DNA of 64,000 nt from Polaromonas sp. (GTDB taxonomy: Bacteria; Pseudomonadota; Gammaproteobacteria; Burkholderiales; Burkholderiaceae_C): positions 47,967-111,966 of the forward strand of contig NZ_JAQSDL010000110.1 of NCBI RefSeq assembly GCF_029945895.1, written 5' to 3'. Made by a program: the position numbers and the translations under genes. Below, one piece after another: positions 53,912 to 61,077 of this stretch. Within the stretch, counting starts at the first letter, position 1; the number at the start of each line of letters is the position of its first letter. Under the pieces are notes generated by a model that was not told the DNA's origin, searched no databases, and saw only the letters and a list, made by a program, of their open reading frames with translations.

Positions 53912-54061
53912 TTGTAGTTTCCCAAGAGGTTGCTCACCCGAGGTGAAAGAAGCACTTTCTGCCTTATCCATTTACTATTTAACATAATATACATCGTGGA
54001 AGATAAACCAAGCAAGCCAGAACAGCAGAAATCGCTGCCAAGGCGCCCCAGCCTTGAAACC

Positions 54062-54096
54062 GCCAGACTCAGCCCTCCGCGTCTGGCCGTTTTTTC
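54062..54096 (+). terminator. Rho-independent terminator in the toxin-ankyrin gap
   Basis: GCCAGAC (54062-54068) and GTCTGGC (54081-54087) with a 12-base loop, then CGTTTTTTC. It lies 150 bp beyond the toxin stop, after an AT-rich stretch (53960-53995), so a short untranslated transcript ending here is possible. Confidence 0.75.
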
Positions 54097-54119
54097 AGCG
54101 TCGTCCCCGATTCAACGGT

Positions 54120-54791
54120 TTACCACTTGCCCGTGGCTTGCCGCTTGCGGACGGCTGCGGCGATGAGGTCTGCTGAGTCTGTGCGGCTGACGCGCTGGGC
54201 AAAACCGATGGCTGTCAGGCCTTGCTGGTTTTTCAGCAAGGGATCGGCGCCGGCATCCAGCAGCAGTTTGACCGCGGGTGTGGTGCCGTATTGGGCGGCC
54301 ATCATCAGCGGTGTGGTGCCGTTGGGTGATTCGGCATCAATGTAGGCGTGATTTTCAAGCAGCAGGTCCATGATGGCCAGGTGCCCCTTGCTGGCGGCGT
54401 AATGCAGCGGTGTCCAGCCGGTCTTGTTGACGTCGGCATCCCGCTTGATCAGGGCCGCTGCCATTTCCGCGTCGCCCTTGATCGCGGCCAGCATCAGCGG
54501 GCTTTCGCCATTGGCATTGAGCGCGTTGACGTTGGTTTTGGGCCAGTCCAGCAAGGCCCGGGCGGCTTTCGGCGATGGTTCCTGGATCGCCAGGGACAGG
54601 CCATGCTGGCCTTTGGGGTCGACGGTGTTGGCATCGAAACCACGGGTCAGCAGTTGCCGGATGGCGCCGGGGTTGTCCTGCTTGATGGCCACGAAGAAGT
54701 CTTCGTAGGAACCAGCATGTACTGAAATAAATCCAGTCACCACAACTAGATAGACGACTTTTTTAAAGTGATTGATGAGGTATGTTTTCAT
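54120..54791 (-). CDS. Ankyrin-repeat exported protein
   Basis: A 223-residue protein: a signal peptide ([20 protein letters not shown]) followed by about five ankyrin repeats (for example [43 protein letters not shown] and [30 protein letters not shown]). Bacterial periplasmic ankyrin proteins are protein-interaction modules, in some cases linked to oxidative stress or catalase export. The start ATG overlaps the tatD stop by four bases, so it is probably co-expressed with tatD. Confidence 0.85.
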   Translation of the reverse strand: MKTYLINHFKKVVYLVVVTGFISVHAGSYEDFFVAIKQDNPGAIRQLLTRGFDANTVDPKGQHGLSLAIQEPSPKAARALLDWPKTNVNALNANGESPLMLAAIKGDAEMAAALIKRDADVNKTGWTPLHYAASKGHLAIMDLLLENHAYIDAESPNGTTPLMMAAQYGTTPAVKLLLDAGADPLLKNQQGLTAIGFAQRVSRTDSADLIAAAVRKRQATGKW

Positions 54792-55585
54792 GCCAGAACG
54801 CCCGAAAAAAGCCGCTCGAAGTTGCGGCTGGTGGCCTCGGCAATGGCCTCGACCGGCATCTGCCGGATCTCGGCCACCTGCCTGGCCACATAAGGAACAT
54901 AGGACGGATTGTTGGTTTTGCCGCGGTAAGGCATGGGCGCCAGGTAGGGGCTGTCGGTCTCGATGAGGGTGCGGTCCAGCGGCACAAAACGGGCCACTTC
55001 GCGCAGGTCGGCGGCGTTCTTGAAGGTCAGGATGCCGGAAAACGAGATGTAGAAGCCCAGGTCCAGTGCGGCGCGGGCCACCTCGGCGGTTTCGGTGAAG
55101 CAGTGAAACACCCCGCCGGCCCGCCCTGCTCCGTCGGCCGTTTCGCCCTCTTCCTTCAGGATCGCCAGCGTGTCGTTTGATGCACTGCGGGTGTGGATGA
55201 CCAGCGGTTTTTGGGTCTGGCGCGCGGCGCGGATGTGGGTGCGAAAGCGTTCACGTTGCCAGTGCATGTCGGCGATGCTGCGCTCGCCCAGGCGGTAGTA
55301 ATCCAGGCCGGTTTCGCCAATGGCCACCACCTTGGGCAAGGCAGCGCGTTGCACCAGGTCGTCCAGGGTCGGCTCGGTCACGCCTTCGTTGTCGGGGTGG
55401 ACGCCGACGCTGCACCAGAAGTTGTCATAGGTGGTGGCCAGCGTGTGAACCGTCCCGAACTCTTCGAGCGTGGTGCAGATGCACAGCGCACGATCCACCT
55501 GGGCCTGCGCCATGGCTTCGCGTATCTGCGGCAACTGGGCCTGGAGTTCGGGAAAACTCAGGTGGCAATGGGAGTCGGTGAACAT
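54788..55585 (-). CDS. tatD: TatD-family metal-dependent hydrolase (DNase)
   Basis: A 265-residue TIM-barrel hydrolase beginning [15 protein letters not shown], with the metal ligands in DSHCHL, ETGLDYY (Glu) and later His/Asp ([10 protein letters not shown] and [17 protein letters not shown]). It acts on DNA or related substrates. The ATG at 55585 is chosen because it places the HxH motif normally; a longer frame would extend into the palindromic element at 55602-55662. It precedes the ankyrin gene with an ATGA overlap. Confidence 0.92.
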   Translation of the reverse strand: MFTDSHCHLSFPELQAQLPQIREAMAQAQVDRALCICTTLEEFGTVHTLATTYDNFWCSVGVHPDNEGVTEPTLDDLVQRAALPKVVAIGETGLDYYRLGERSIADMHWQRERFRTHIRAARQTQKPLVIHTRSASNDTLAILKEEGETADGAGRAGGVFHCFTETAEVARAALDLGFYISFSGILTFKNAADLREVARFVPLDRTLIETDSPYLAPMPYRGKTNNPSYVPYVARQVAEIRQMPVEAIAEATSRNFERLFSGVLA

Positions 55586-55601
55586 CGGCAGGGATTTTTC
55601 A

Positions 55602-55662
55602 GTATCAAAAATGGCTGTAGCCCATGCCAGACGGGCGCAGACAGCTATCAAAAATGTAGCTA
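55602..55662 (-). repeat. Bipartite palindromic element upstream of tatD
   Basis: Minus strand: AGCTACATTTTTGATAGCTG, GCGCCC, then ATGGGCTACAGCC and ATTTTTGAT. The GGCT-AC-AGCC hairpin with a following T-run lies between pilZ and tatD and could separate their transcription. Confidence 0.85.
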
Positions 55663-55684
55663 GCCGAAACCGGCCGGCAAGGGC

Positions 55685-56089
55685 CTAGATCGTCTGCGTC
55701 GGACGGTCGGAGGCCAGGTGGGCGCCGAGGATTTCCTCGATCTTGATCTTCAGCAGGCGGGACTTTTCGTCGTTGGGAAAACGCACGCCCACACCCTGGG
55801 TTCGATTGCCGGAGGCCCGCGCCGGGGTGACCCAGGCCACTTTTCCGGCCACCGGGTAGCGCTGCGTGTCTTCGGGCAAGGTCATCAGCACATACACGTC
55901 GTCGCCGAGTTTGTAGTCCCGCGCCGAAGGGATGAACACGCCGCCTTCAGTGAACAGCGGGATATAGGCGGCGTAGAGCGCGGCTTTTTCGCGAATCGCC
56001 AGCTGGATGACACTGGGCCGGGCCGCGCTGGAACTGGTGGCGGTAGCACCGGCAGCACCGGGAGAACCAGCAGGAGGCGTTGTACTCAT
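55685..56089 (-). CDS. pilZ: PilZ-domain type IV pilus protein
   Basis: A 134-residue PilZ protein. An Ala/Ser/Gly-rich N-terminal tail (about 25 residues) precedes the beta-barrel domain (VFIPSARDYKLGDDVYVLMTLPEDTQRYPVAGKVAWVTPA). The classic c-di-GMP residues (RxxxR...D/NxSxxG) are not clearly present: the N-terminal motif shows EGGVFIPS, which is typical of the type IV pilus PilZ that binds partner proteins rather than c-di-GMP. It follows holB downstream on the same strand; pilZ-holB-tmk order is common. Confidence 0.9.
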   Translation of the reverse strand: MSTTPPAGSPGAAGATATSSSAARPSVIQLAIREKAALYAAYIPLFTEGGVFIPSARDYKLGDDVYVLMTLPEDTQRYPVAGKVAWVTPARASGNRTQGVGVRFPNDEKSRLLKIKIEEILGAHLASDRPTQTI

Positions 56090-56138
56090 GAGCCTAGTTT
56101 ATCGGGTTGAGCACCAGACTGTCAGCAAGAAACGGCGC

Positions 56139-57230
56139 TTATTTTGAATTGAGTGCCAGCTGCGCACGGCTGACCAGCGCTTCGAGCATCAGCCCGGGGT
56201 TGTAGGGGTGTTCCACGGTACGCGCCGTGGCGGCCAGTTCCTTGGCCCAGGCGCTCAATGCGGCAAAGCCGGGGCCGGTTCCGACGCCCGCCGCACCGGG
56301 TTTGCCGGCGGGCCGCATCGGCAAGTCCGCGTGGCGAAAAAACCGCGGTTCGGCGCCCGCCCGGGTGACTAGCATGTCGTGGCAGAGCTTTTGCAGCGCA
56401 TCGACGGCCTGGGCCGGCCCGAAGTCGCTGAGCGCCCCGACCTCGCCCCGGGCCATGGCTTTGGGAAGGGCCTGCCAGTGCTGGGCGATGGCGCTGCTCG
56501 CCCCGGCCTGCGCGCGTTCCAGCGCGTCGGCCGGCCGGCCGCCAGCCGCGGCCAGCAGGGTGTGCAGGTCGGCGGCGGCCGGCAGTTTGCCGGCCTTGCC
56601 CTCCGGCCCGGCGCGTTCTGCCAGCCAGGCCAGGGCCTGATCAAAATCCGGCCAGTGCATGGTGTGGCCCTGGCAGCGGCTGCGGATGGTGGGCAGCAGC
56701 TGGTGCGCGGCCTCGGTGGCGAGGATGAACTGCACCGCACCGGGCGGCTCTTCCAGCGTCTTGAGCAGCGTGTTGGCGGTGATCGCGTTCATGCGTTCGG
56801 CCGGGTAGACCAGCACCACCTTGGTGTTGCCGCGCGAACGCGTGAACTGGGTGAAGGTCACCGCCTCGCGTGCCGCGTCGACCTTGATCTCCTTGCTGGG
56901 CTTGCGTTTCTTGCTGTCCAGGTCGTCCTGGGTTTTTTCATCCAGCGGCCAGCCAAGTGCCAGCGACAGGGTTTCGGGCATCAGCATGCAGAGGTCGGCA
57001 TGGGTGTGGACCTCGACCGCATGACAGCTGCCGCACACGCCGCAGGCGCCCTGCGCCGTGGGTTGCTCGCACAGCCAGGCCCGCGCCAGCGCCAGCGCCA
57101 GGTCGAACTGGCCCAGGCCGGATGGGCCGCTGAGCAGCCAGGCATGGCCGCGCTGGGCCAGCAGGGTTTCCAGCTGGGTCTGCAGCCAGGGCGCCAAGGG
57201 CGGGCTGGGTGCGGGGGAATCGCTGGTCAT
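56139..57230 (-). CDS. holB: DNA polymerase III subunit delta'
   Basis: A 363-residue clamp-loader subunit. A degenerate P-loop (LLSGPSGLGQFDLALALA, without the usual GKT) is normal for delta'. The zinc site is seen as CEQPTAQGACGVCGSC (four cysteines). SRC motif equivalents (TIRSRCQGHTMHWP) and the RFC-like box (VVLVYPAERMNAITANTLLKTLEEPP) are present. The ATG at 57230 overlaps the tmk TGA. Extra Ala/Pro-rich segments near the C-terminus do not affect the assignment. Confidence 0.94.
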   Translation of the reverse strand: MTSDSPAPSPPLAPWLQTQLETLLAQRGHAWLLSGPSGLGQFDLALALARAWLCEQPTAQGACGVCGSCHAVEVHTHADLCMLMPETLSLALGWPLDEKTQDDLDSKKRKPSKEIKVDAAREAVTFTQFTRSRGNTKVVLVYPAERMNAITANTLLKTLEEPPGAVQFILATEAAHQLLPTIRSRCQGHTMHWPDFDQALAWLAERAGPEGKAGKLPAAADLHTLLAAAGGRPADALERAQAGASSAIAQHWQALPKAMARGEVGALSDFGPAQAVDALQKLCHDMLVTRAGAEPRFFRHADLPMRPAGKPGAAGVGTGPGFAALSAWAKELAATARTVEHPYNPGLMLEALVSRAQLALNSK

Positions 57231-57916
57231 CAGAGCCAGCCCTTGCCGGTAAACACACTGTGCACCGACTGCCACACGGCCTCGCGTGTCTGGCTGGCGT
57301 CGATACGGGCAAAACGTCCGGCGTCGGCGGCCATGCGGTCGGCATAGCCCTGGGCCACGCGGCGGAAAAACGCCACCGGCTGGGCTTCAAATCTGTCCGG
57401 CTCTCGGGCGCCTGTCAGGCGCCGGGCGGCTTCTTCAGGCGGCAGGTCGAACCAGACCGTCAGGTCGGGCTGGACAATCGGCGCCGCCTCTTCCTTTGGG
57501 CCGAGTTCAAGAACAAAATCAGGCCCCAGCCCCCGTGCGTCCTGCGCCCACAGCTCCAGTTTTGATAGCACGTCGAGGTCGAACCCGCGCCCGCCACCCT
57601 GGTAGGCAAAGGTCGCGTCGGTGAAGCGGTCGCACAGCACCACATCGCCGCGCGCCAGTGCCGGGGCGATCACGGTGGTCAGGTGGTCGCGCCGCGCCGC
57701 AAAAATCAGCAGCGCTTCGGTTAGCGGGTCCATCACGTCGTTGAGGATCAGGGCACGCAGCTTCTCGGCCAGCGGCGTGCCGCCCGGTTCGCGGCTCAGG
57801 GTCACGGCCCTGCCCTGCGCCTTGAAGGCCTCGGCCAGCGCGCTGATGTGCGTGGACTTGCCCGCGCCGTCGATGCCTTCGAAGCTGATGAACAGGCCGG
57901 TGATGTCTTTAGTCAT
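57230..57916 (-). CDS. tmk: Thymidylate kinase
   Basis: A 228-residue dTMP kinase that feeds dTTP synthesis. The P-loop is [14 protein letters not shown] (about residues 10-23) and the DR(Y/F) motif [19 protein letters not shown] (about residue 100) is conserved. The LID region around [26 protein letters not shown] is present. Its TGA overlaps the holB start. The upstream 130 bp before mltG contain GC-rich repeat copy 2. Confidence 0.95.
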   Translation of the reverse strand: MTKDITGLFISFEGIDGAGKSTHISALAEAFKAQGRAVTLSREPGGTPLAEKLRALILNDVMDPLTEALLIFAARRDHLTTVIAPALARGDVVLCDRFTDATFAYQGGGRGFDLDVLSKLELWAQDARGLGPDFVLELGPKEEAAPIVQPDLTVWFDLPPEEAARRLTGAREPDRFEAQPVAFFRRVAQGYADRMAADAGRFARIDASQTREAVWQSVHSVFTGKGWL

Positions 57917-57949
57917 TGTTGGTGACGCCCGGACAGGCTTTCCCCTTCA

Positions 57950-58042
57950 AGCAGGGGCCGCGGATCCGGCTTCGCCGGGCCGCAGGCGCAGCGGCCCCCT
58001 CGGGGGGCAGCGCATTACACGAAGTGAAAAGCGTGAGGGCCA
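57950..58042 (+). repeat. GC-rich extragenic repeat, copy 2 of 3
   Basis: Inverted copy of 8243-8336, with cores GGATCCGGCTTCGCCGG and GGCCCCCTCGGGGGGC. It lies between tmk and mltG and begins about six bases after the mltG stop, reproducing the position of copy 1 directly after bamB. Confidence 0.8.
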
Positions 58043-58046
58043 TATT

Positions 58047-59048
58047 TCAGCGCTGGTATTTGTTGACGGCGCGGTTGTGCTCGTCCAGGCTGCTACTGAA
58101 GTGGCTGGTGCCGTCGCCGCGCGCCACAAAATACAGGGCCTTGGTCTGGGCCGGCTGCACCGCGGCCAGCAGGGCGGCCTTGCCGGGCATGGCAATCGGC
58201 GTGGGCGGCAGGCCGGTGCGGGTGTAGGTGTTGTAGGGAGTGTCGGCCTGCAGATCGCGCTTGCGCAGGTTGCCGTCGAACTGCTCACCCAGGCCGTAAA
58301 TCACCGTCGGGTCGGTCTGCAGCAGCATGCCGATGCGCAGGCGGTTGCTGAACACCCCGCCGATCTCCGGCCGGTCCGAGGGTTTGCCGGTTTCCTTTTC
58401 AACAATGCTGGCCAGGATCAGGGCTTCATCGGGCGTCTTCAGGGGCGTGTCCGCGCTGCGCAGGGCCCAGGCCCCTTCCAGGCGTTTGTCCATCGCGCGG
58501 GCTGCACGTTTGAGGACCGCCAGGTCGCTCGAGCCCTTGGCATAGGTGTAGGTGTCGGGGAAAAACCGGCCTTCGGGATGCACGCCGGGCTTGCCCAGCT
58601 GGGCCATGATGGCTTGCGCGTCCAGCCCCTGGGTGTCGGGTTTGAGGGCTTCTGCTTTTTGCAGGGCGGCGCGCACCTGGCGGAAGTTCCAGCCCTCGAC
58701 CAGGGTCACGCTTTTGAGGCTTTCCTCGCCGCGCACCAGCATGCTCAGCAGCGTGCGCGGCGTGGTGCCCTGTGTGATCTCGTAACTGCCCGCCTTGATC
58801 TGGCGCGCCTGGCCCGAGAGGCGAAACCAGGCATACAGCAACACCGGCTGCACATCGGCACCGCTGGCGGCCACGACCTCGGCCACGCGCTGGGCGGGGG
58901 TGCCGGGCTCGATCTCGAGGTCCAGCACCTGGCTGCCGGGCTGCAGCTTCAAGGCCAAAGGTTCGTGCAGCCACCAGCCGACGGCACCAAACACCACCAG
59001 ACCGGCGAGAAACGCCAACACGAGCAAACTCATCAAGAAACGACGCAC
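58047..59048 (-). CDS. mltG: Endolytic peptidoglycan transglycosylase MltG
   Basis: A 333-residue inner-membrane lytic transglycosylase (YceG/DUF175). It has an N-terminal transmembrane helix (LMSLLVLAFLAGLVVFGAVGWWL), a LysM-like region and the catalytic region with LVEGWNFRQVRAAL. The active glutamate is in SIVEKETGKPSDRPEIGGVFSNRLRIGMLLQTDPTVIYG (motif cited by IVEKET and GVFSNRL). MltG ends nascent glycan strands. It lies upstream of tmk-holB, as in many proteobacteria. ygfZ is divergent with about 47 bp between start codons. Confidence 0.95.
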   Translation of the reverse strand: MRRFLMSLLVLAFLAGLVVFGAVGWWLHEPLALKLQPGSQVLDLEIEPGTPAQRVAEVVAASGADVQPVLLYAWFRLSGQARQIKAGSYEITQGTTPRTLLSMLVRGEESLKSVTLVEGWNFRQVRAALQKAEALKPDTQGLDAQAIMAQLGKPGVHPEGRFFPDTYTYAKGSSDLAVLKRAARAMDKRLEGAWALRSADTPLKTPDEALILASIVEKETGKPSDRPEIGGVFSNRLRIGMLLQTDPTVIYGLGEQFDGNLRKRDLQADTPYNTYTRTGLPPTPIAMPGKAALLAAVQPAQTKALYFVARGDGTSHFSSSLDEHNRAVNKYQR

Positions 59049-59095
59049 AACCCTGTTACCTTCCAGAAAACGACTGGTCTATGATAATTCAGCCC

Positions 59096-60073
59096 ATGTT
59101 GTCCTACCGCTCCGATTCCCCGCCCGCTTCCCTGCCATTGCCCAAGCTGCCGCCCCAGCCGTCCGGCGTTGCCGAACTGACGCACCTGGGCGTGATCCGG
59201 GTCGCCGGTGAGGAGGCCGCCAAATTCCTCCAGGGCCAGCTGACGCAGGACGTGGCGCTGCTGGGCCTGTCCGAGGCGCGCCTGGCCGCGTTTTGCAATG
59301 CCAAGGGCCGCATGCAGGCCAGCTTCATTGTTTTCAAACGCAGCGAAGGCGAGATCCTGCTGGTCTGCAGCCGCGACATTCTGGCGGCCACCCTCAAGCG
59401 CCTGGCCATGTTTGTGCTGCGCGCCAGGGCCAAGCTGAGCGACGCGACCGCGGAGTACTCCCTCTTCGGAATGGCTGGTGATGCTATCCAAACCATAGCT
59501 GGTGGCGCACTTCCCGTCTGGACCAAGCTCGATGTTGATGCTGCAAACCTGGTCTTTCTGTATCCCGGTGCCGCCCAGCCACGGGCCTTGTGGTGCGCAC
59601 CGGCCGGCACGCCGGTGCCAGCCGGCGCGGTGTTGCCGCTGGCGCACTGGCATTGGCTGGACGTGCAGTCCGGCATCGCCATGATCACGCAGCCGATCTT
59701 TGAAGCCTTTGTGCCGCAGATGCTCAACTACGAGTCGGTCGGCGGCGTGAGTTTCAAGAAAGGCTGTTACCCCGGCCAGGAAATCGTGGCGCGCAGCCAG
59801 TTTCGCGGAACGCTCAAACGCCGCGCCTATGTGGCGCACACCGACGGCACGCCGCAGTTGGGCCAGGAGGTGTTTCATGCCGCCGACGCTGGACAACCCT
59901 GCGGCCTGGTGGCCGCCTGCGCACCGCACCCGGCGGCAGGTTTTGATCTGATCGTGTCGATGCAGACCGGCGCCGCGGCCGATGCCGACGGCGGCCGGCT
60001 GACCCTGGGCAGTGCCACCGGCCCCGCGCTGGCGCTGCTGCCATTGCCCTATCCGCTGCTGGAAGATATCTAG
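59096..60073 (+). CDS. ygfZ: Folate-binding tRNA-modifying/Fe-S protein YgfZ
   Basis: A GcvT-like protein of 325 residues (ATG 59096; ATG 59081 is an alternative). The diagnostic K-G-C-Y-x-G-Q-E motif appears as FKKGCYPGQEIVARSQ (about residue 225). YgfZ binds folate and supports Fe-S enzymes such as MiaB. TATGATAAT at 59080-59088 resembles a -10 element, which is why I prefer the second ATG. Bases 59479-59522 match part of the dispersed palindromic element and are read in frame (AIQTIAGGA). Confidence 0.92.
   Translation: MLSYRSDSPPASLPLPKLPPQPSGVAELTHLGVIRVAGEEAAKFLQGQLTQDVALLGLSEARLAAFCNAKGRMQASFIVFKRSEGEILLVCSRDILAATLKRLAMFVLRARAKLSDATAEYSLFGMAGDAIQTIAGGALPVWTKLDVDAANLVFLYPGAAQPRALWCAPAGTPVPAGAVLPLAHWHWLDVQSGIAMITQPIFEAFVPQMLNYESVGGVSFKKGCYPGQEIVARSQFRGTLKRRAYVAHTDGTPQLGQEVFHAADAGQPCGLVAACAPHPAAGFDLIVSMQTGAAADADGGRLTLGSATGPALALLPLPYPLLEDI
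59479..59522 (+). repeat. Partial palindromic element inside ygfZ
   Basis: TGATGCTATCCAAACCATAG followed by CTGGTGGCGC. The 5' half of the family is present (GCTAT/ATAGCTG/GCGC) but no 3' hairpin. It lies in frame in the ygfZ coding sequence. Confidence 0.55.
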
Positions 60074-60086
60074 CCGATGTGCGCCG

Positions 60087-60160
60087 CGCCGGGCCGCCCC
60101 AAGCAAGCACGGCCCCCTCGGGGGGCAGCGAACCACGCACAGCGGGGAGCGTGGGGGCGT
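60087..60160 (+). repeat. GC-rich extragenic repeat, copy 3 of 3 (shorter)
   Basis: Shares GGCCCCCTCGGGGGGCAGCG, the GCCGGGCCG block and the GCGTGGGGGC end with the other copies, but lacks part of the central region. It lies between ygfZ and the TANGO2-like gene. Confidence 0.65.
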
Positions 60161-60165
60161 GATAG

Positions 60166-61038
60166 ATGTGCCTGATCGCCTTTGCCATTGGCGCCTCGCA
60201 GCGCTGGCCGCTGGTGATTGCCGCCAACCGCGATGAATTCCTGAACCGGCCCACGGCGCCGCTGGCGCGCTGGACCACCGAGGCGGGCCAGGAAGTGATC
60301 TCCGGGCGCGACCTGCGCGCCGGCGGAACCTGGCTGGGCCTGAGTCCCGGCGGGCGGGTGGCGATGCTGACCAATGTGCGCGAGCCGCACCCCGTCGCCG
60401 GCGAACGGTCCCGCGGTGAGCTGGTCATGCGCTGGCTTGAAGGCCAGATGGATGCCGGCGAGTTCATGACGCAGACTGACAGCGCGGCCTATGGCGCCTT
60501 CAACCTGGTGCTCGGTGATTTCCAGTCATCGGCCTGGCACTGGCTCAGCAACCAGACCGACCCCGACGGCGGCCCGATCCGGGGCTGGCAATCGTGCGCG
60601 CTCAAGCCCGGCGTGTATGGCCTGTCCAACGGCGCGCTGGACACGCCCTGGCCCAAAACCCGGGCGTTGAAAGCCGCGCTGCGCAACGCGCTGGATGCGG
60701 ACCGACAGGAGGACCTGCAGGCCGGGCTCTGGTCCGCCCTGCAGGACAGGCAGCGCCCCGGCGACGCCCACCTGCCGCGCACCGGTGTGCCGTTGGCACT
60801 GGAACGCGCTCTCTCGAGTGTGTTTGTCGATTTTCCCGAGCACGCTTACGGCACGCGCAGCAGCACGGTGCTGGTGGCGCGGGCCGAACAAGACGGGTCA
60901 GCGGAGGTGACATGGGACGTCCAGCTAGACGAGCAGACCCATGAATGCCTTCCAGACTTACCAGACAGCTGCGCCAAGCGGAAAATTGTAGGGTTTGCTT
61001 CCTGTTCGGTTCGTTTCGGCAAGCGACGAGACGCCTGA
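60166..61038 (+). CDS. NRDE/TANGO2-family protein
   Basis: A 290-residue protein starting MCLIAFAIGASQRWPLVIAANRDEF, with the family NRDE motif at about residues 21-24 and SGRDLRAGGTWLGLSPGGRVAMLTNVREP following. Eukaryotic TANGO2 and bacterial relatives are implicated in heme trafficking; the bacterial role is uncertain. The C-terminus ends in a Cys/Lys/Arg-rich tail (SCAKRKIVGFASCSVRFGKRRDA) that I do not recognise as a family feature. It is read from the ATG directly after the GC-rich repeat. Confidence 0.85.
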   Translation: MCLIAFAIGASQRWPLVIAANRDEFLNRPTAPLARWTTEAGQEVISGRDLRAGGTWLGLSPGGRVAMLTNVREPHPVAGERSRGELVMRWLEGQMDAGEFMTQTDSAAYGAFNLVLGDFQSSAWHWLSNQTDPDGGPIRGWQSCALKPGVYGLSNGALDTPWPKTRALKAALRNALDADRQEDLQAGLWSALQDRQRPGDAHLPRTGVPLALERALSSVFVDFPEHAYGTRSSTVLVARAEQDGSAEVTWDVQLDEQTHECLPDLPDSCAKRKIVGFASCSVRFGKRRDA

Positions 61039-61077
61039 GCCGGGCCAAGGCGAGCCAGGCGCTGACCATGCGGGCGG

